Position numbers and translations under genes: made by a program. A stretch of DNA of 64,000 bases, taken from assembly GCF_009604455.1 (NCBI RefSeq), contig NZ_WEGL01000005.1, positions 620,001 to 684,000 of the forward strand, written 5' to 3'. The stretch is from Streptomyces sp. RB17. Lineage in GTDB: Bacteria; Actinomycetota; Actinomycetes; Streptomycetales; Streptomycetaceae. The stretch's first letter is position 1. Each line of letters starts with the position of its first letter. Shown here piece by piece: positions 56,418 to 64,000 of the stretch. Below the pieces are notes generated by a model. It searched no databases, had not been told where the DNA came from, and was given only the letters and a program-made list of their open reading frames with translations.

Positions 56418-57716
56418 TCAGCCCTTCGCGGCAGCGGCGTTGGTGTCCTTGGCGATGTCGGCGGCGGTGCCCTTGCCGGCCAGCAGGTTCACGACGGCGG
56501 TGTTCATGGCGTTGCCGACGTTCTGGCCGTACTCGGTGTCAAGGAACTGCACTGAGTAGGCGGCCTTGTTGAAGGTCCGCAGTGCCGAGACGTTGTAGGA
56601 GTCGGTGACGACCTCCTGGGCGTCCTTGTTCACCGGGATCGTGTAGAAGGCCTTGGCATAGGCCTTCTGCTGGTCCTTGGTCAGAAGGAACTGGAGGAAG
56701 CCGAGGGCCTCCTTCGGCGCGTTCTTGGACAGCGAGAATCCGTCGAGGCCGCCCATGATGGCGGTCGGGTCGCCCTGGCCACCGGCCACGGCAGGGAAGG
56801 GGAACCAGCCCAGGTCAGGGAGCGGCTTCTTGTCCGGGGTCAAGCCGGCGATCACACCAGGATCCCAGTTGCCCATGAGTTCCATGGCCGCCTTGTGGTT
56901 CGCGAGCATGCCGGCCGACGACCCGGCACCCTGCTGCGACGAGTTCGTCAGGAAGCCCTTCTGGAAGGGGTCGACCTTCAGGAACGAAGCCAGGTCGTCG
57001 CCGGCCTTGGTCCAGCAGGAATCGGTGAACTTGAGCGACTTGGCAGTCTTCGTCATGGTGTCCTGACTGCACTCGCGCAGTGCGAAGTTGTAGTACCAGT
57101 GCGCAGCCGGCCAGGCGTCCTTGGCACCGACCGCGATCGGCGCGACGTCGATCGCCTTCAGTTTCGCGACATCGGCCTCGAGCTCGTCCATCGTCGTCGG
57201 CGTCGAGGTGATGCCGGCCTTCTTGAACAGATCCTTGCTGTAGTAGATGCCCTCGGGCTGCGTGTCGACCGGCATCGCATAGGCCTTGCCGTCGATCGAA
57301 TAGCCCGCAACAGCTGCCGCACCCGCATTCGCCTTGTCAGCGGCGGTGAGGTCCAGCGCCTGGACCTGGCCGGCGTCGACCATGGCCTGCATCTTGCCGC
57401 CACCGCGCTGCAGGAAGATGTCCGGCGCGGAGCTCGAGTTGAGCGCGGTCTGCAGCTTGCCGTCGAAGTCCTCGTTCTGGATTGCCTGGATCTTGATGGT
57501 GACGTTCGGGTGCAGCGAGTGGTATGCCTTGGCGGCGGTCTTCCAGTACTCCGCACCTGGCCCGGGCTGCGCGTTCTCCCAGAGGGTCACCGTGACCTTG
57601 CCGTCGGCCGAACCGCCGCCGCTGTCGGCGCCGCTGCTGCCGGCACACCCGGTGGCAGCGAGTGCGATGCCCAAGCCGATCGCGACAGCCGTCGCGCTGC
57701 GTGCTTTCCTCGTCAT
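56418..57716 (-). CDS. Sugar ABC transporter substrate-binding lipoprotein
   Basis: ATG 57716 (MTRKARSATAVAIGLG) starts at the signal peptide; a longer frame adds non-signal residues. The lipobox is AATGC, with Cys near residue 24. The mature 410 residues follow the extracellular solute-binding family 1 pattern: VTVTLWENAQPGPGAEYWKT, APDIFLQRGGGKM, AMPVDTQPEGIYYSKDLFKK, MELMGNWDPGVI and GGLDGFSLSKNAPKEAL. First gene of the importer operon; the neighbouring GH51 relic and GH62 gene suggest arabinofuranosyl oligosaccharides as ligand. Confidence 0.92.
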   Translation of the reverse strand: MTRKARSATAVAIGLGIALAATGCAGSSGADSGGGSADGKVTVTLWENAQPGPGAEYWKTAAKAYHSLHPNVTIKIQAIQNEDFDGKLQTALNSSSAPDIFLQRGGGKMQAMVDAGQVQALDLTAADKANAGAAAVAGYSIDGKAYAMPVDTQPEGIYYSKDLFKKAGITSTPTTMDELEADVAKLKAIDVAPIAVGAKDAWPAAHWYYNFALRECSQDTMTKTAKSLKFTDSCWTKAGDDLASFLKVDPFQKGFLTNSSQQGAGSSAGMLANHKAAMELMGNWDPGVIAGLTPDKKPLPDLGWFPFPAVAGGQGDPTAIMGGLDGFSLSKNAPKEALGFLQFLLTKDQQKAYAKAFYTIPVNKDAQEVVTDSYNVSALRTFNKAAYSVQFLDTEYGQNVGNAMNTAVVNLLAGKGTAADIAKDTNAAAAKG

Positions 57717-58290
57717 CGTGGAGACTTCCTGATCTGTCGTCAAAGGCGCAATAGGTGCGAATGATTTGCGCAACGTGATGGATTGTTGGCTGTCAAAGGT
57801 CTTGTAGGTGCGCTGATCTGGGTGTCCAAGCGCCAGGCTGACCGTGGCAACAGTGAGGGTCGGTCACGTGCGCGGATTCGCGACGATCACTGCAACCCGT
57901 GCTTCCCTCCTCCGGGCATGAGCGTGTGGACGTGCCAGGTGGACGGGTGTGACCGTACGGTGTCGTCTCCGTTACGGGGGGTCTCGATCGCTCGAGAGTA
58001 TGCGCTGGGCGCAGAGCGGCAGTCAATGACTCGTTTTACGAAAGTTCGCCGAAACTTACGAACCAATGCCCGCGTGGGGTCCGAAATATTTCGACACCCT
58101 CCGTCGGCCGCGCCCGTCCGGCCGCGGTCCGCGCTCGCGGTCCCTTGAGGCCGACGGCGGCGTGAACGAGCAGTACAGCCGCTGCAGTTGCGAGCCCTCG
58201 CAGGTTCGTGCCGGCTCGGGCCCTGGTGCCACCGGAAAGCAACACGTTGCCGTCCACTCCCGCGAGGCCGACGCAGGGGGAGCGGTTCAG
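57717..58290. promoter_or_regulatory. Intergenic control region of the sugar importer
   Basis: Three site types are visible. TTGCGCAA, a perfect palindrome with central CG, lies at 57766-57773, 50 bp upstream of the binding-protein start. CGAAAGTTCG (58039-58048) and CGAAACTTACG (58050-58060) are adjacent. CGAAATATTTCG (58083-58094) is a perfect 12-bp palindrome. CGAA-N-TTCG palindromes are known operators of LacI-type xylan and xylobiose regulators in Streptomyces. No gene is supported here. Confidence 0.5.
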
Positions 58291-58890
58291 ATGGCGATCG
58301 CGATCGTCGCTGCCGGCACCGGCGGGCTTGCCGCGGCCCTGGGCCTGCATGAGACCGGACACCGTGATGCGCCCGTGTTCGAGACGGTTGCTGCCTGCGG
58401 CGACGGGGAGTGGGCATCAACCTGCTCCCGCACGCTGTGCGCGCACTGACGGAGGTGGGACTGGACAGTCGGACTGCCGAGCCCGCGGTGGCTTCCGACA
58501 CGCCGGCCCACTTCAACAGTTGCGGGCAGCGGATCTGGAGCGAGCCGCGCGGCTTGTCCGCCGACCACCGGCGGCCGCAGCTCTCGGTGTCTCGCAGGCG
58601 GCTGCAGTGCACGCTGCCGCGACGTCAGAGCCGCGCGGACGGTAAGACCGCCGACTGGAACCGGGCCACTGATCCCTGCTCCAATCGTCGAAATGCATCC
58701 GACCGGATCCAACGGCGCGTCCCAGGCGATCCTGGACACGCGAACACCGGCGCCGCACCTGGCCACCCCACCGACGGTCGAGCAGGCCCCGCCTGCCACG
58801 AGGTCGACCGCCGCATCACCACCGCACTCGTACGCGGCAACCGCGGCCAAGGCCCCCACTGAGCCCGCTGAGCGTCGGGCGCTCAGCGAC
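58291..58890 (+). pseudogene. Flavin-dependent monooxygenase pseudogene (PhzS-like)
   Basis: ATG 58291 behind GGGGGAG starts MAIAIVAAGTGGLAAALGLH, the FAD dinucleotide fold (GxGxxG altered to AAGTGG). A shift then gives GINLLPHAVRALTEVGLD and GQRIWSEPRGLSAD. The central ~200 residues are gone. MHPTGSNGASQAILDTRT, the C-terminal FAD motif, and short shifted pieces of the tail follow. At half the normal length with several frameshifts it is inactive. Confidence 0.8.
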
Positions 58891-58994
58891 TTCGACCCCG
58901 CCCGGCCGGCCGGAGTCATCTCACCGCTACGGCGTACGCTGCTGGCCGCAGTGCGCAGCGCCGAGGACCTGCCGGAGATGCCCGACGCGCAGAT

Positions 58995-59535
58995 CGGACG
59001 GTGGTGTCACCCGCCACACCTGCGATGCCGACGATCCCACGCCCGCTGTCGGCGGCTCCAGCCTGAACCCGGACTCCGGGCTGGTCGACATCAGCGCGCA
59101 CGAACGCCGCGCCGAACGTCACCGTCTTCCGCAGCACCCCGCTGGAAGACGCCGTCGTCATCGCCCGCGAGCTGGTCGCCCGGATCCGGTCCGCTCTTCC
59201 ATTCCCAGCGCCGATGTGTTCGTCCGCATCTGCGACGTGCACCCCGCGGGCCGTTCCATGACCGTCTGCGACGGCATCCGCCGCATCGGAAGCATCGGCA
59301 CGGCCACCACCGACCCACAGCCCCCCGAAGACGGCTTGGCCGAGGTGGAAGTGCCACTGTGGCCGACCTTCCACCGGTTCGAGGCCGGTCACCATCATCG
59401 GCATCCAGGTCGGCTCAGGCGCGGATCCGCGTTACGTCCCCAACCCCGGCAACGGCGAACCCGCCGTCACCGCCACGGCGACCGTCCGCGCCGAGCAGGA
59501 GATCTCCCACGACACCGCCCGAGGCCACGGCGCAA
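58995..59535 (+). pseudogene. CocE/NonD-family hydrolase C-terminal relic
   Basis: GVTRHTCDADDPTPAVGGSS and LNPDSGLVD are followed, after frameshifts, by ADVFVRICDVHPAGRSMTVC, DGIRRIG and EDGLAEVEVPLWPTFHRFEA. These are the beta-sandwich (X-Pro dipeptidyl-peptidase C-terminal-like) domain of CocE/NonD hydrolases. The alpha/beta-hydrolase part is missing. Confidence 0.78.
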
Positions 59536-59603
59536 GCAGGGCAGGCAGGAAAGTCGGGTGTGTGCGAATGTTTCGGCGTAGCTATCGAATCATGCGAGAG
59601 GTA

Positions 59604-59675
59604 TTGACGCCGTTCACTGGTTCCCTATCATCCAAGTTGCTCGATACTTCGACGTGTGTTCGATATCACGAACAC
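59604..59675 (+). promoter_or_regulatory. Sigma-70-type promoter and operator upstream of the GH62 gene
   Basis: TTGACG (59604-59609) and TATCAT (59626-59631), 16 bp apart, resemble a housekeeping promoter. About 25 bp past the -10, GTGTTCG (59656-59662) and CGAACAC (59669-59675) form a perfect 7-bp inverted repeat with a 6-bp spacer, well placed for a repressor. The leader to the GH62 start would be about 390 nt; frames in it do not look coding. Confidence 0.55.
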
Positions 59676-60026
59676 GTACTCGTACAGCAGGGCGCCCCAG
59701 GTCACACCCACCGCAATGGCCGAGCCGCAAGGAGCATGCCGAACGATGGATATGTCATGGACGCATCAAATCAAATCTTCTCCCGTCGTCGCACGCCGAC
59801 GGCGGGCTTGCACCGCGACGCTCAACGTCCGACGCAGGCCGGTGCATTTCGCAGTAGCCCGAAGGCATCGGGCGCCACCGGTCTTTCAGAGGATCTCGCA
59901 GGACCGGGGAGTCGCAAGGGGTCAGCCCGGTGCCCACGGACCGCTGCGAACCGCACCCCATCGACAGTCCGGACAGCCTTTGACGGGGCCGACCGGAACC
60001 GCTTGCTCAAGGATTACGAGGTCCCC

Positions 60027-61451
60027 ATGCGCAGAGGAAGTTTCAGTCGCAGACGTCTGTCTGTGGTGCTTGCCGCCGCGGTTGCGGCCCTGGTCGCGTT
60101 GGCTGCGATGCTCGTCGCCGGCCCGGCTCAGGCGGCCACCAGCGGCGCCTTGCGCGGTGTTGGTTCCGGTCGGTGTCTCGATGTGCCGAACGCCAGCCAG
60201 ACCGACGGCACATACCTGCAGATCTGGGACTGCTCGGGCGGGACCAACCAGCAGTGGACGTTGACGGACAGCAACCAGCTGACCGTGTACGGCAACAAGT
60301 GCCTGGACGTCCCCGGCCACGCCACCACGGCCGGTACCCGGGTGCAGATCTGGACCTGTAGCGGCGGTGCGAACCAGCAGTGGCGGGTGAACTCGGACGG
60401 CACGATCGTCGGCGTGGAGTCCGGGCTGTGCCTGGACGTCACGGGCGCCGGTACGGCCAACGGTACGGCGGTGGATATCTGGACGTGCAACGGTGGCGGC
60501 AACCAGAAGTGGACCGGCCTGTCCGCGTCGACCCCGCCGGGCGGCAACTGTGCTCTGCCGTCGACGTACCGCTGGTCGTCGACAGGGGCGTTGGCGCAGC
60601 CAGCGAACGGGTGGGTCGCGCTGAAGGACTTCACCAACGTCGTGTACAACGGCAAGCACCTGGTCTACGCGTCGAACGTGTCGGGATCGTCGTACGGCTC
60701 GATGGCGTTCGGTCCCTTCACGAACTGGTCGGACATGGCGTCGGCCGGCCAGACCGGGATGGGCCAAGCCGCGGTGGCGCCCACGCTGTTCTACTTCGCG
60801 CCCAAGAACATCTGGGTGCTGGCGTATCAGTGGGGTTCGTCGACCTTCAACTACCGCACGTCGAGCGACCCCACCAACCCCAACGGCTGGTCCGCGCCGC
60901 AGCCGCTGTTCACCGGTAGCATCACCGGCTCCAGCACCGGCCCGATCGACCAGACCCTGATCGCCGACGGCCAGAACATGTACCTGTTCTTCGCCGGTGA
61001 CAACGGCAAGATCTACCGGGCGAGCATGCCGATCGGGAACTTCCCGGGCAGCTTCGGCTCGTCGTACACGACGGTCATGAGCGACACGACGAACAACCTG
61101 TTCGAGGCGCCGCAGGTCTACAAGGTGCAGGGCCAGAACCAGTACCTCATGATCGTCGAGGCCCAGGGTGCGAACGGGCGCTACTTCCGCTCGTTCACGG
61201 CCTCCAGCCTGAGCGGCTCGTGGACCCCGCAGGCCGGCAGCGAGAGCAACCCCTTCGCGGGCAAGGCCAACAGCGGTGCCACCTGGACCAATGACATCAG
61301 CCACGGTGACCTGGTCCGCAACAACCCCGACCAGACCATGACCATCGACCCCTGCAACCTGCAGTTCCTCTACCAGGGCAAGTCCCCCACTGCGAGCGGC
61401 CCCTACGACCAACTGCCCTGGCGGCCGGGCATCCTCACCCTGCAGCACTGA
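60027..61451 (+). CDS. Secreted GH62 alpha-L-arabinofuranosidase with ricin-type CBM13
   Basis: ATG 60027 (MRRGSFSRRRLSVVL) gives 474 residues with a signal ending near GPAQAATSG. The CBM13 trefoil (about 38-165) has three QXW repeats (NQQWTL, NQQWRV, NQKWTG). The GH62 five-bladed propeller follows: WVALKDFTNVVYNGKHLVYA with the base Asp, PIDQTLIADGQNMYLFFAGD, NLFEAPQVYKVQGQNQYLMI with the acid Glu, and the family's NPDQTMTIDPCNLQFLYQG ending. It removes arabinofuranosyl side chains from arabinoxylan; the importer nearby could take up the released sugars. Confidence 0.93.
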   Translation: MRRGSFSRRRLSVVLAAAVAALVALAAMLVAGPAQAATSGALRGVGSGRCLDVPNASQTDGTYLQIWDCSGGTNQQWTLTDSNQLTVYGNKCLDVPGHATTAGTRVQIWTCSGGANQQWRVNSDGTIVGVESGLCLDVTGAGTANGTAVDIWTCNGGGNQKWTGLSASTPPGGNCALPSTYRWSSTGALAQPANGWVALKDFTNVVYNGKHLVYASNVSGSSYGSMAFGPFTNWSDMASAGQTGMGQAAVAPTLFYFAPKNIWVLAYQWGSSTFNYRTSSDPTNPNGWSAPQPLFTGSITGSSTGPIDQTLIADGQNMYLFFAGDNGKIYRASMPIGNFPGSFGSSYTTVMSDTTNNLFEAPQVYKVQGQNQYLMIVEAQGANGRYFRSFTASSLSGSWTPQAGSESNPFAGKANSGATWTNDISHGDLVRNNPDQTMTIDPCNLQFLYQGKSPTASGPYDQLPWRPGILTLQH

Positions 61452-61788
61452 CCCGCCTGATCCACGGTGATCGCGATGTGGTGCGGTCCGCCGAAGCGTG
61501 AACGAGCGGTTCACGGCGTGGGCGACTCCACCTGCTGACCGATGCTCACCGCCCTGAGGAGCCCCAGCCGTGCGTCGGCTGGGGCTCCTGCCTTTGGCGG
61601 ACTCTCATCGTGGGTACGGACCGAAGCACTACGACGCCACCGGGGATACCGCTTGGCGGCCGTGATGTGCGCCGCCCTCCTCACCCAACGCCACCGGCGC
61701 ACCCGCATGGAGGGCCTGCTCGTCTCCCTGGTCGCGCTGCTGGTGACGCAGACCTGCACCATCGATTTGACCGTGGTCAGGACACATG
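61452..61788. other. Intergenic stretch with a strong hairpin terminator
   Basis: GGAGCCCCAGCCG (61558-61570) pairs perfectly with CGGCTGGGGCTCC (61576-61588), 5-nt loop, about 105 bp downstream of the GH62 stop. The rest before the Tn3 relic is unassigned. Confidence 0.6.
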
Positions 61789-62238
61789 TGGGGTGGCGGG
61801 CCGCTCGCCTACGTCGACGGGCCGCGCTTCGTCGTCCCCTCAAGAGCATCGCGCGTGGACGTGCGCTCGACACGCCCGACGGCGCGCGTCCACCCACCTT
61901 CTTCACCACTGCTTTCCGTCGCGAACTTCGGCCCGCAGGCGGACCTGCCGCTGAGCTGAGCCAGTTCGGATAAGAACCAGCTCGCCGCCCTCGGCCTGGT
62001 CCCCAGCGCCGTCGTCCGGTGGAACACCCGCTACCTTGACGCGGCCGTCACTCAGCTCCGCGCCGAGGGCCACGACATCAAGGACGAGGACGTCGCCCGG
62101 CTCTCTCCGCTCAAGGACCGGCACATCAACTTCCTGGGCCGCTACCTGTCCAACATCAAGGCCAGCGGCTCCGGCCGGGGCCAACGCCCCCTCCGGGACC
62201 CCGACGCTGTCGAAGACGCCGAGGACGAGGACGACTGA
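61789..62238 (+). pseudogene. Tn3-family transposase (TnpA) C-terminal relic
   Basis: WGGGPLAYVDGPRFVVP at 61789 corresponds to the WGGG.ASVDG.RFVVP segment of Tn3 TnpA; the following ~200 residues are deleted. From 61973 the normal C-terminus reads NQLAALGLVPSAVVRWNTRY, LDAAVTQLRAEGHDIKDEDV and ARLSPLKDRHINFLGRYLSN, to the natural stop at 62238. Marks a former Tn3-like transposon. Confidence 0.8.
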
Positions 62239-62361
62239 GGGCCACGGCGTCACGCGACGCAGAGGCCTTCATCAGGTGCGTGCGGGCGGTCGCCCTTGTT
62301 CTTGCCAGACGGAACGACGTGCTTGCGGGCGATCTCGGGGCCGGGAGGGGTCCCGGTCACC

Positions 62362-63072
62362 TCACTTCCCCTTCCCGCTCTTTCCAACCTCGGGTGCAGT
62401 GATGTCACGGCTCGCGCGGAGCATCGCCTGATACAGCGCGGCGTCCTCCGGAGGGTCCGGCAGCGGGCCGCGGGCGGGGGCCCGGAAGGACTGGATCATC
62501 CACGCCACAAGGCGACGCCAGGCGTCAGGGGCCGCGTCGCCGGTGGCGGTCAGGACGCCGGCGTTGGCCATGAGCAGCAGGACGAGGTCCCGGCTGGTGA
62601 AGTCCTCACGCAGTTGTCCGCTGTCCTTGGCGCGGGCGATGAGTTCCAGAAAACCCTCATATGCCTCGGCGCGACACGCCTCCAGGGCCTCGGCACCGGG
62701 GAAGCTCATGGTCAAAATGTCGGCGAAACCGCGGTCGGCAGCCTGCATCGCGCAGACCGTCTCGATGTAGCCGGTGAAGCCGCTCCACGGGTCGGGGTCG
62801 GCGAGGGCCTCGGCGGTGGCTCGCACGTAGGCGTCCATCCGGTCCGCGAAGACCGCGGCGAGCAGCTCCTCTTTGCCTGGAAAGCGGCGGAACATGGTGG
62901 CGATCCCCACCCCTGCCTCGCGCGCGACCGAGGCCATTGACGCGTTGAGCCCGTCGCGGCCGAACACCGCACGCGCGGCGGCGATGATCCGTGCCCGGTT
63001 GCGCTCCGCGTCGCTACGCAACGGCTGGGCGCCGGAGTCGGTTCCGCCGGTGTGCTGGTCCCCAGGGTTCAT
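62362..63072 (-). CDS. TetR family transcriptional regulator
   Basis: ATG 63072 gives 236 residues. The HTH (about 22-68) reads RARIIAAARAVFGRDGLNAS, VAREAGVGIATMFRRFPGKE; a helical ligand domain of usual size follows. It is divergent from an SDR gene with two near-identical operator-like repeats between them, so it probably represses both. Many TetR/SDR pairs of this type respond to small aromatic or quinone compounds, but the ligand here is unknown. Confidence 0.9.
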   Translation of the reverse strand: MNPGDQHTGGTDSGAQPLRSDAERNRARIIAAARAVFGRDGLNASMASVAREAGVGIATMFRRFPGKEELLAAVFADRMDAYVRATAEALADPDPWSGFTGYIETVCAMQAADRGFADILTMSFPGAEALEACRAEAYEGFLELIARAKDSGQLREDFTSRDLVLLLMANAGVLTATGDAAPDAWRRLVAWMIQSFRAPARGPLPDPPEDAALYQAMLRASRDITAPEVGKSGKGK

Positions 63073-63090
63073 GCCAGCCAGACTAGCAAA

Positions 63091-63151
63091 CCGGAAAGCC
63101 CTATCCGATTCCCGTGTTACGCTCATCAGCGAACCGGAAAGGGCTATCCGG
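63091..63151. promoter_or_regulatory. Duplicated TetR operator
   Basis: CCGGAAAGCCCTATCCGA (63091-63108) and CCGGAAAGGGCTATCCGG (63134-63151) are copies of one imperfect palindrome, 43 bp apart. One lies 19 bp upstream of the regulator start; the second is 48 bp upstream of the SDR start. Confidence 0.75.
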
Positions 63152-63198
63152 ATCGAAAAACGGATATGCCTTTCCATTTTGCCCACGAAAGGCTTCCC

Positions 63199-63876
63199 AT
63201 GCCCACCACCGCCATCGTCGGCGCCGGCCCCCAGCTGGGCCTCGCCATCGCCCGCACCTTCGGCTCCCAGGGCCACAATGTCGCCCTGATCGCCCGCAAT
63301 CGCACCAAGCTCGACGAGATGACCGGCAAGCTGGCCGCCGACGGCATCACTGCCGCCGCGTTCCCCGCCGACGTCCTCGACCGCGACGCGCTCACCCAGG
63401 CGCTGCAGGACGCTGCCGCACATTTCGGCGGCATCGACGTCCTGGAGTACTCCCCGGTCGGAGGGCTGGACTCGACCGTCCTGACCACCCCGAGTGCGAC
63501 TGAGCCCGCGCAGGTGCAGTACGAGATGGAGTTCCAGCTCTACGGGGCAATCGCTGCCACGCAGGCGGTGTTGCCCGCGATGCGCAAGTCCGGCGTCGGC
63601 ACCCTGCTGTACACCACCGGCGCCGGATCCATCGACCCGGTGCCACAGGTCGGCAATGTCAACGCCGCCGCCGCGGCGCTGCGCAACTGGGCGATCAACC
63701 TGCACAAGGAACTGGCCGACAGCGGCGTCCAGGCCGCCCACGTCGGCATCGACGTGTCGATCGGCATCTCGGTCATCCCCGGATTCCCGACGGCCAAGCC
63801 CGAACAGATCTCCCCGGTCTACTGGGAGCTGCACACCACCCACCGCGGCGAGGCCGAACGCGTCTTCAGTCTCTGA
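63199..63876 (+). CDS. Short-chain dehydrogenase-like protein
   Basis: ATG 63199 behind CGAAAGG gives 225 residues. The Rossmann start is TTAIVGAGPQLGLAIARTFG with the glycine loop VGAGPQLG, then VALIARNRTKLDEM. The usual catalytic YXXXK is not present: the position after the Ser/Thr strand (LLYTTGAGSIDPVPQVGNVN) has no Tyr-X3-Lys, so it may be an atypical, possibly non-catalytic SDR. Controlled by the divergent TetR. Confidence 0.85.
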   Translation: MPTTAIVGAGPQLGLAIARTFGSQGHNVALIARNRTKLDEMTGKLAADGITAAAFPADVLDRDALTQALQDAAAHFGGIDVLEYSPVGGLDSTVLTTPSATEPAQVQYEMEFQLYGAIAATQAVLPAMRKSGVGTLLYTTGAGSIDPVPQVGNVNAAAAALRNWAINLHKELADSGVQAAHVGIDVSIGISVIPGFPTAKPEQISPVYWELHTTHRGEAERVFSL

Positions 63877-63902
63877 CACCACGCCGCTTCACCCCTATCC
63901 TC

Positions 63903-63937
63903 GACCGTGCCGCGGCAAGCTCCGCCGCGGCACGGTC
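63903..63937. terminator. Terminator after the SDR gene
   Basis: GACCGTGCCGCGGC (63903-63916) pairs with its exact complement at 63924-63937 around a 7-nt loop, 26 bp after the stop codon. Confidence 0.8.
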
Positions 63938-64000
63938 AATGAGGGCCGCAGTCCGCGCGACCCCGTCAAGGTGGCCGCGAACCTGTGGGCTTGGTCTGGG

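Noticed and set aside
63073..63882. Upstream extension of the TetR frame to 506 codons
   Set aside because: The extension is antisense to the SDR gene and runs through both operators; the TetR HTH begins right after ATG 63072.
1..64000. CRISPR arrays, tRNA or rRNA genes, phage structural genes, telomere-like palindrome clusters
   Set aside because: None seen on reading both strands; single hairpins present are explained as terminators.

Overview
The window is GC-rich and actinobacterial, almost certainly Streptomyces: GTG and TTG starts are common, regulators are TetR, LacI, LysR and ECF types, a sugar ABC importer has no ATPase gene, and there are many secreted proteins. It is littered with transposase relics (IS110, ISL3, IS701-like, ISAs1, IS256, IS4, IS5 and Tn3 types) and broken metabolic genes. 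This fits an accessory chromosome arm or a large linear plasmid. No rRNA, tRNA, CRISPR array or phage module was seen.

The most interesting content is two paralogous loci encoding giant secreted proteins, at 2.3-8.1 kb (minus strand) and 33.1-41.0 kb (plus strand). The 1532-aa and 1482-aa proteins share a signal sequence, a beta-rich domain, a lytic-transglycosylase-like domain and a golvesin-like beta domain, then end in unrelated C-termini. One ends in a TNT-type NAD+ glycohydrolase domain, the other in a NucA/NucB-type DNase domain. Each faces a small convergent gene across a 73-bp gap holding a strong hairpin. Opposite the DNase is a SUKH (SMI1/KNR4) gene and opposite the TNT protein is a 148-aa unknown; both are proposed immunity genes. 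A homologous leader lies upstream of both toxins. Relics of one FtsX-permease/penicillin-binding-like gene pair lie at both loci. The arrangement reads as a duplicated polymorphic-toxin module.

Layout: 0-1.5 kb, membrane protein and TetR divergent around two palindromes. 1.6-8.1 kb, toxin locus 1. 8.6-9.5 kb, IS110/ISL3 relics. 9.5-19.7 kb, mostly intact genes: oxidoreductase, SpoIIE/PP2C phosphatase, an ECF41 (SigJ) sigma factor with its oxidoreductase-cupin-AhpD target operon and a matching promoter, MFS transporter, HD hydrolase and a GlxA-type regulator. 19.9-25 kb, IS cluster with a TraB-like gene and a PLP enzyme. 25.9-30.4 kb, LysR, SDR, a broken carboxymuconolactone decarboxylase and a flavin disulfide oxidoreductase. 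31-33 kb, relics. 33.1-41 kb, toxin locus 2. 41-43.6 kb, IS5 relics and a SAM methyltransferase. 43.6-52.9 kb, carbohydrate region: GH31 enzyme, aldose epimerase, LacI, a collapsed sugar importer and a glutaminase-family secreted protein. 52.9-61.5 kb, arabinose or arabinoxylan region: an IS remnant carrying an IF-3 N-domain gene, GH51 pseudogene, ABC importer, broken flavin monooxygenase and CocE hydrolase, and a GH62 arabinofuranosidase. 61.8-64 kb, Tn3 relic, then TetR and SDR divergent around duplicated operators.

Family assignments come from motif reading and remembered family signatures, not from searches.
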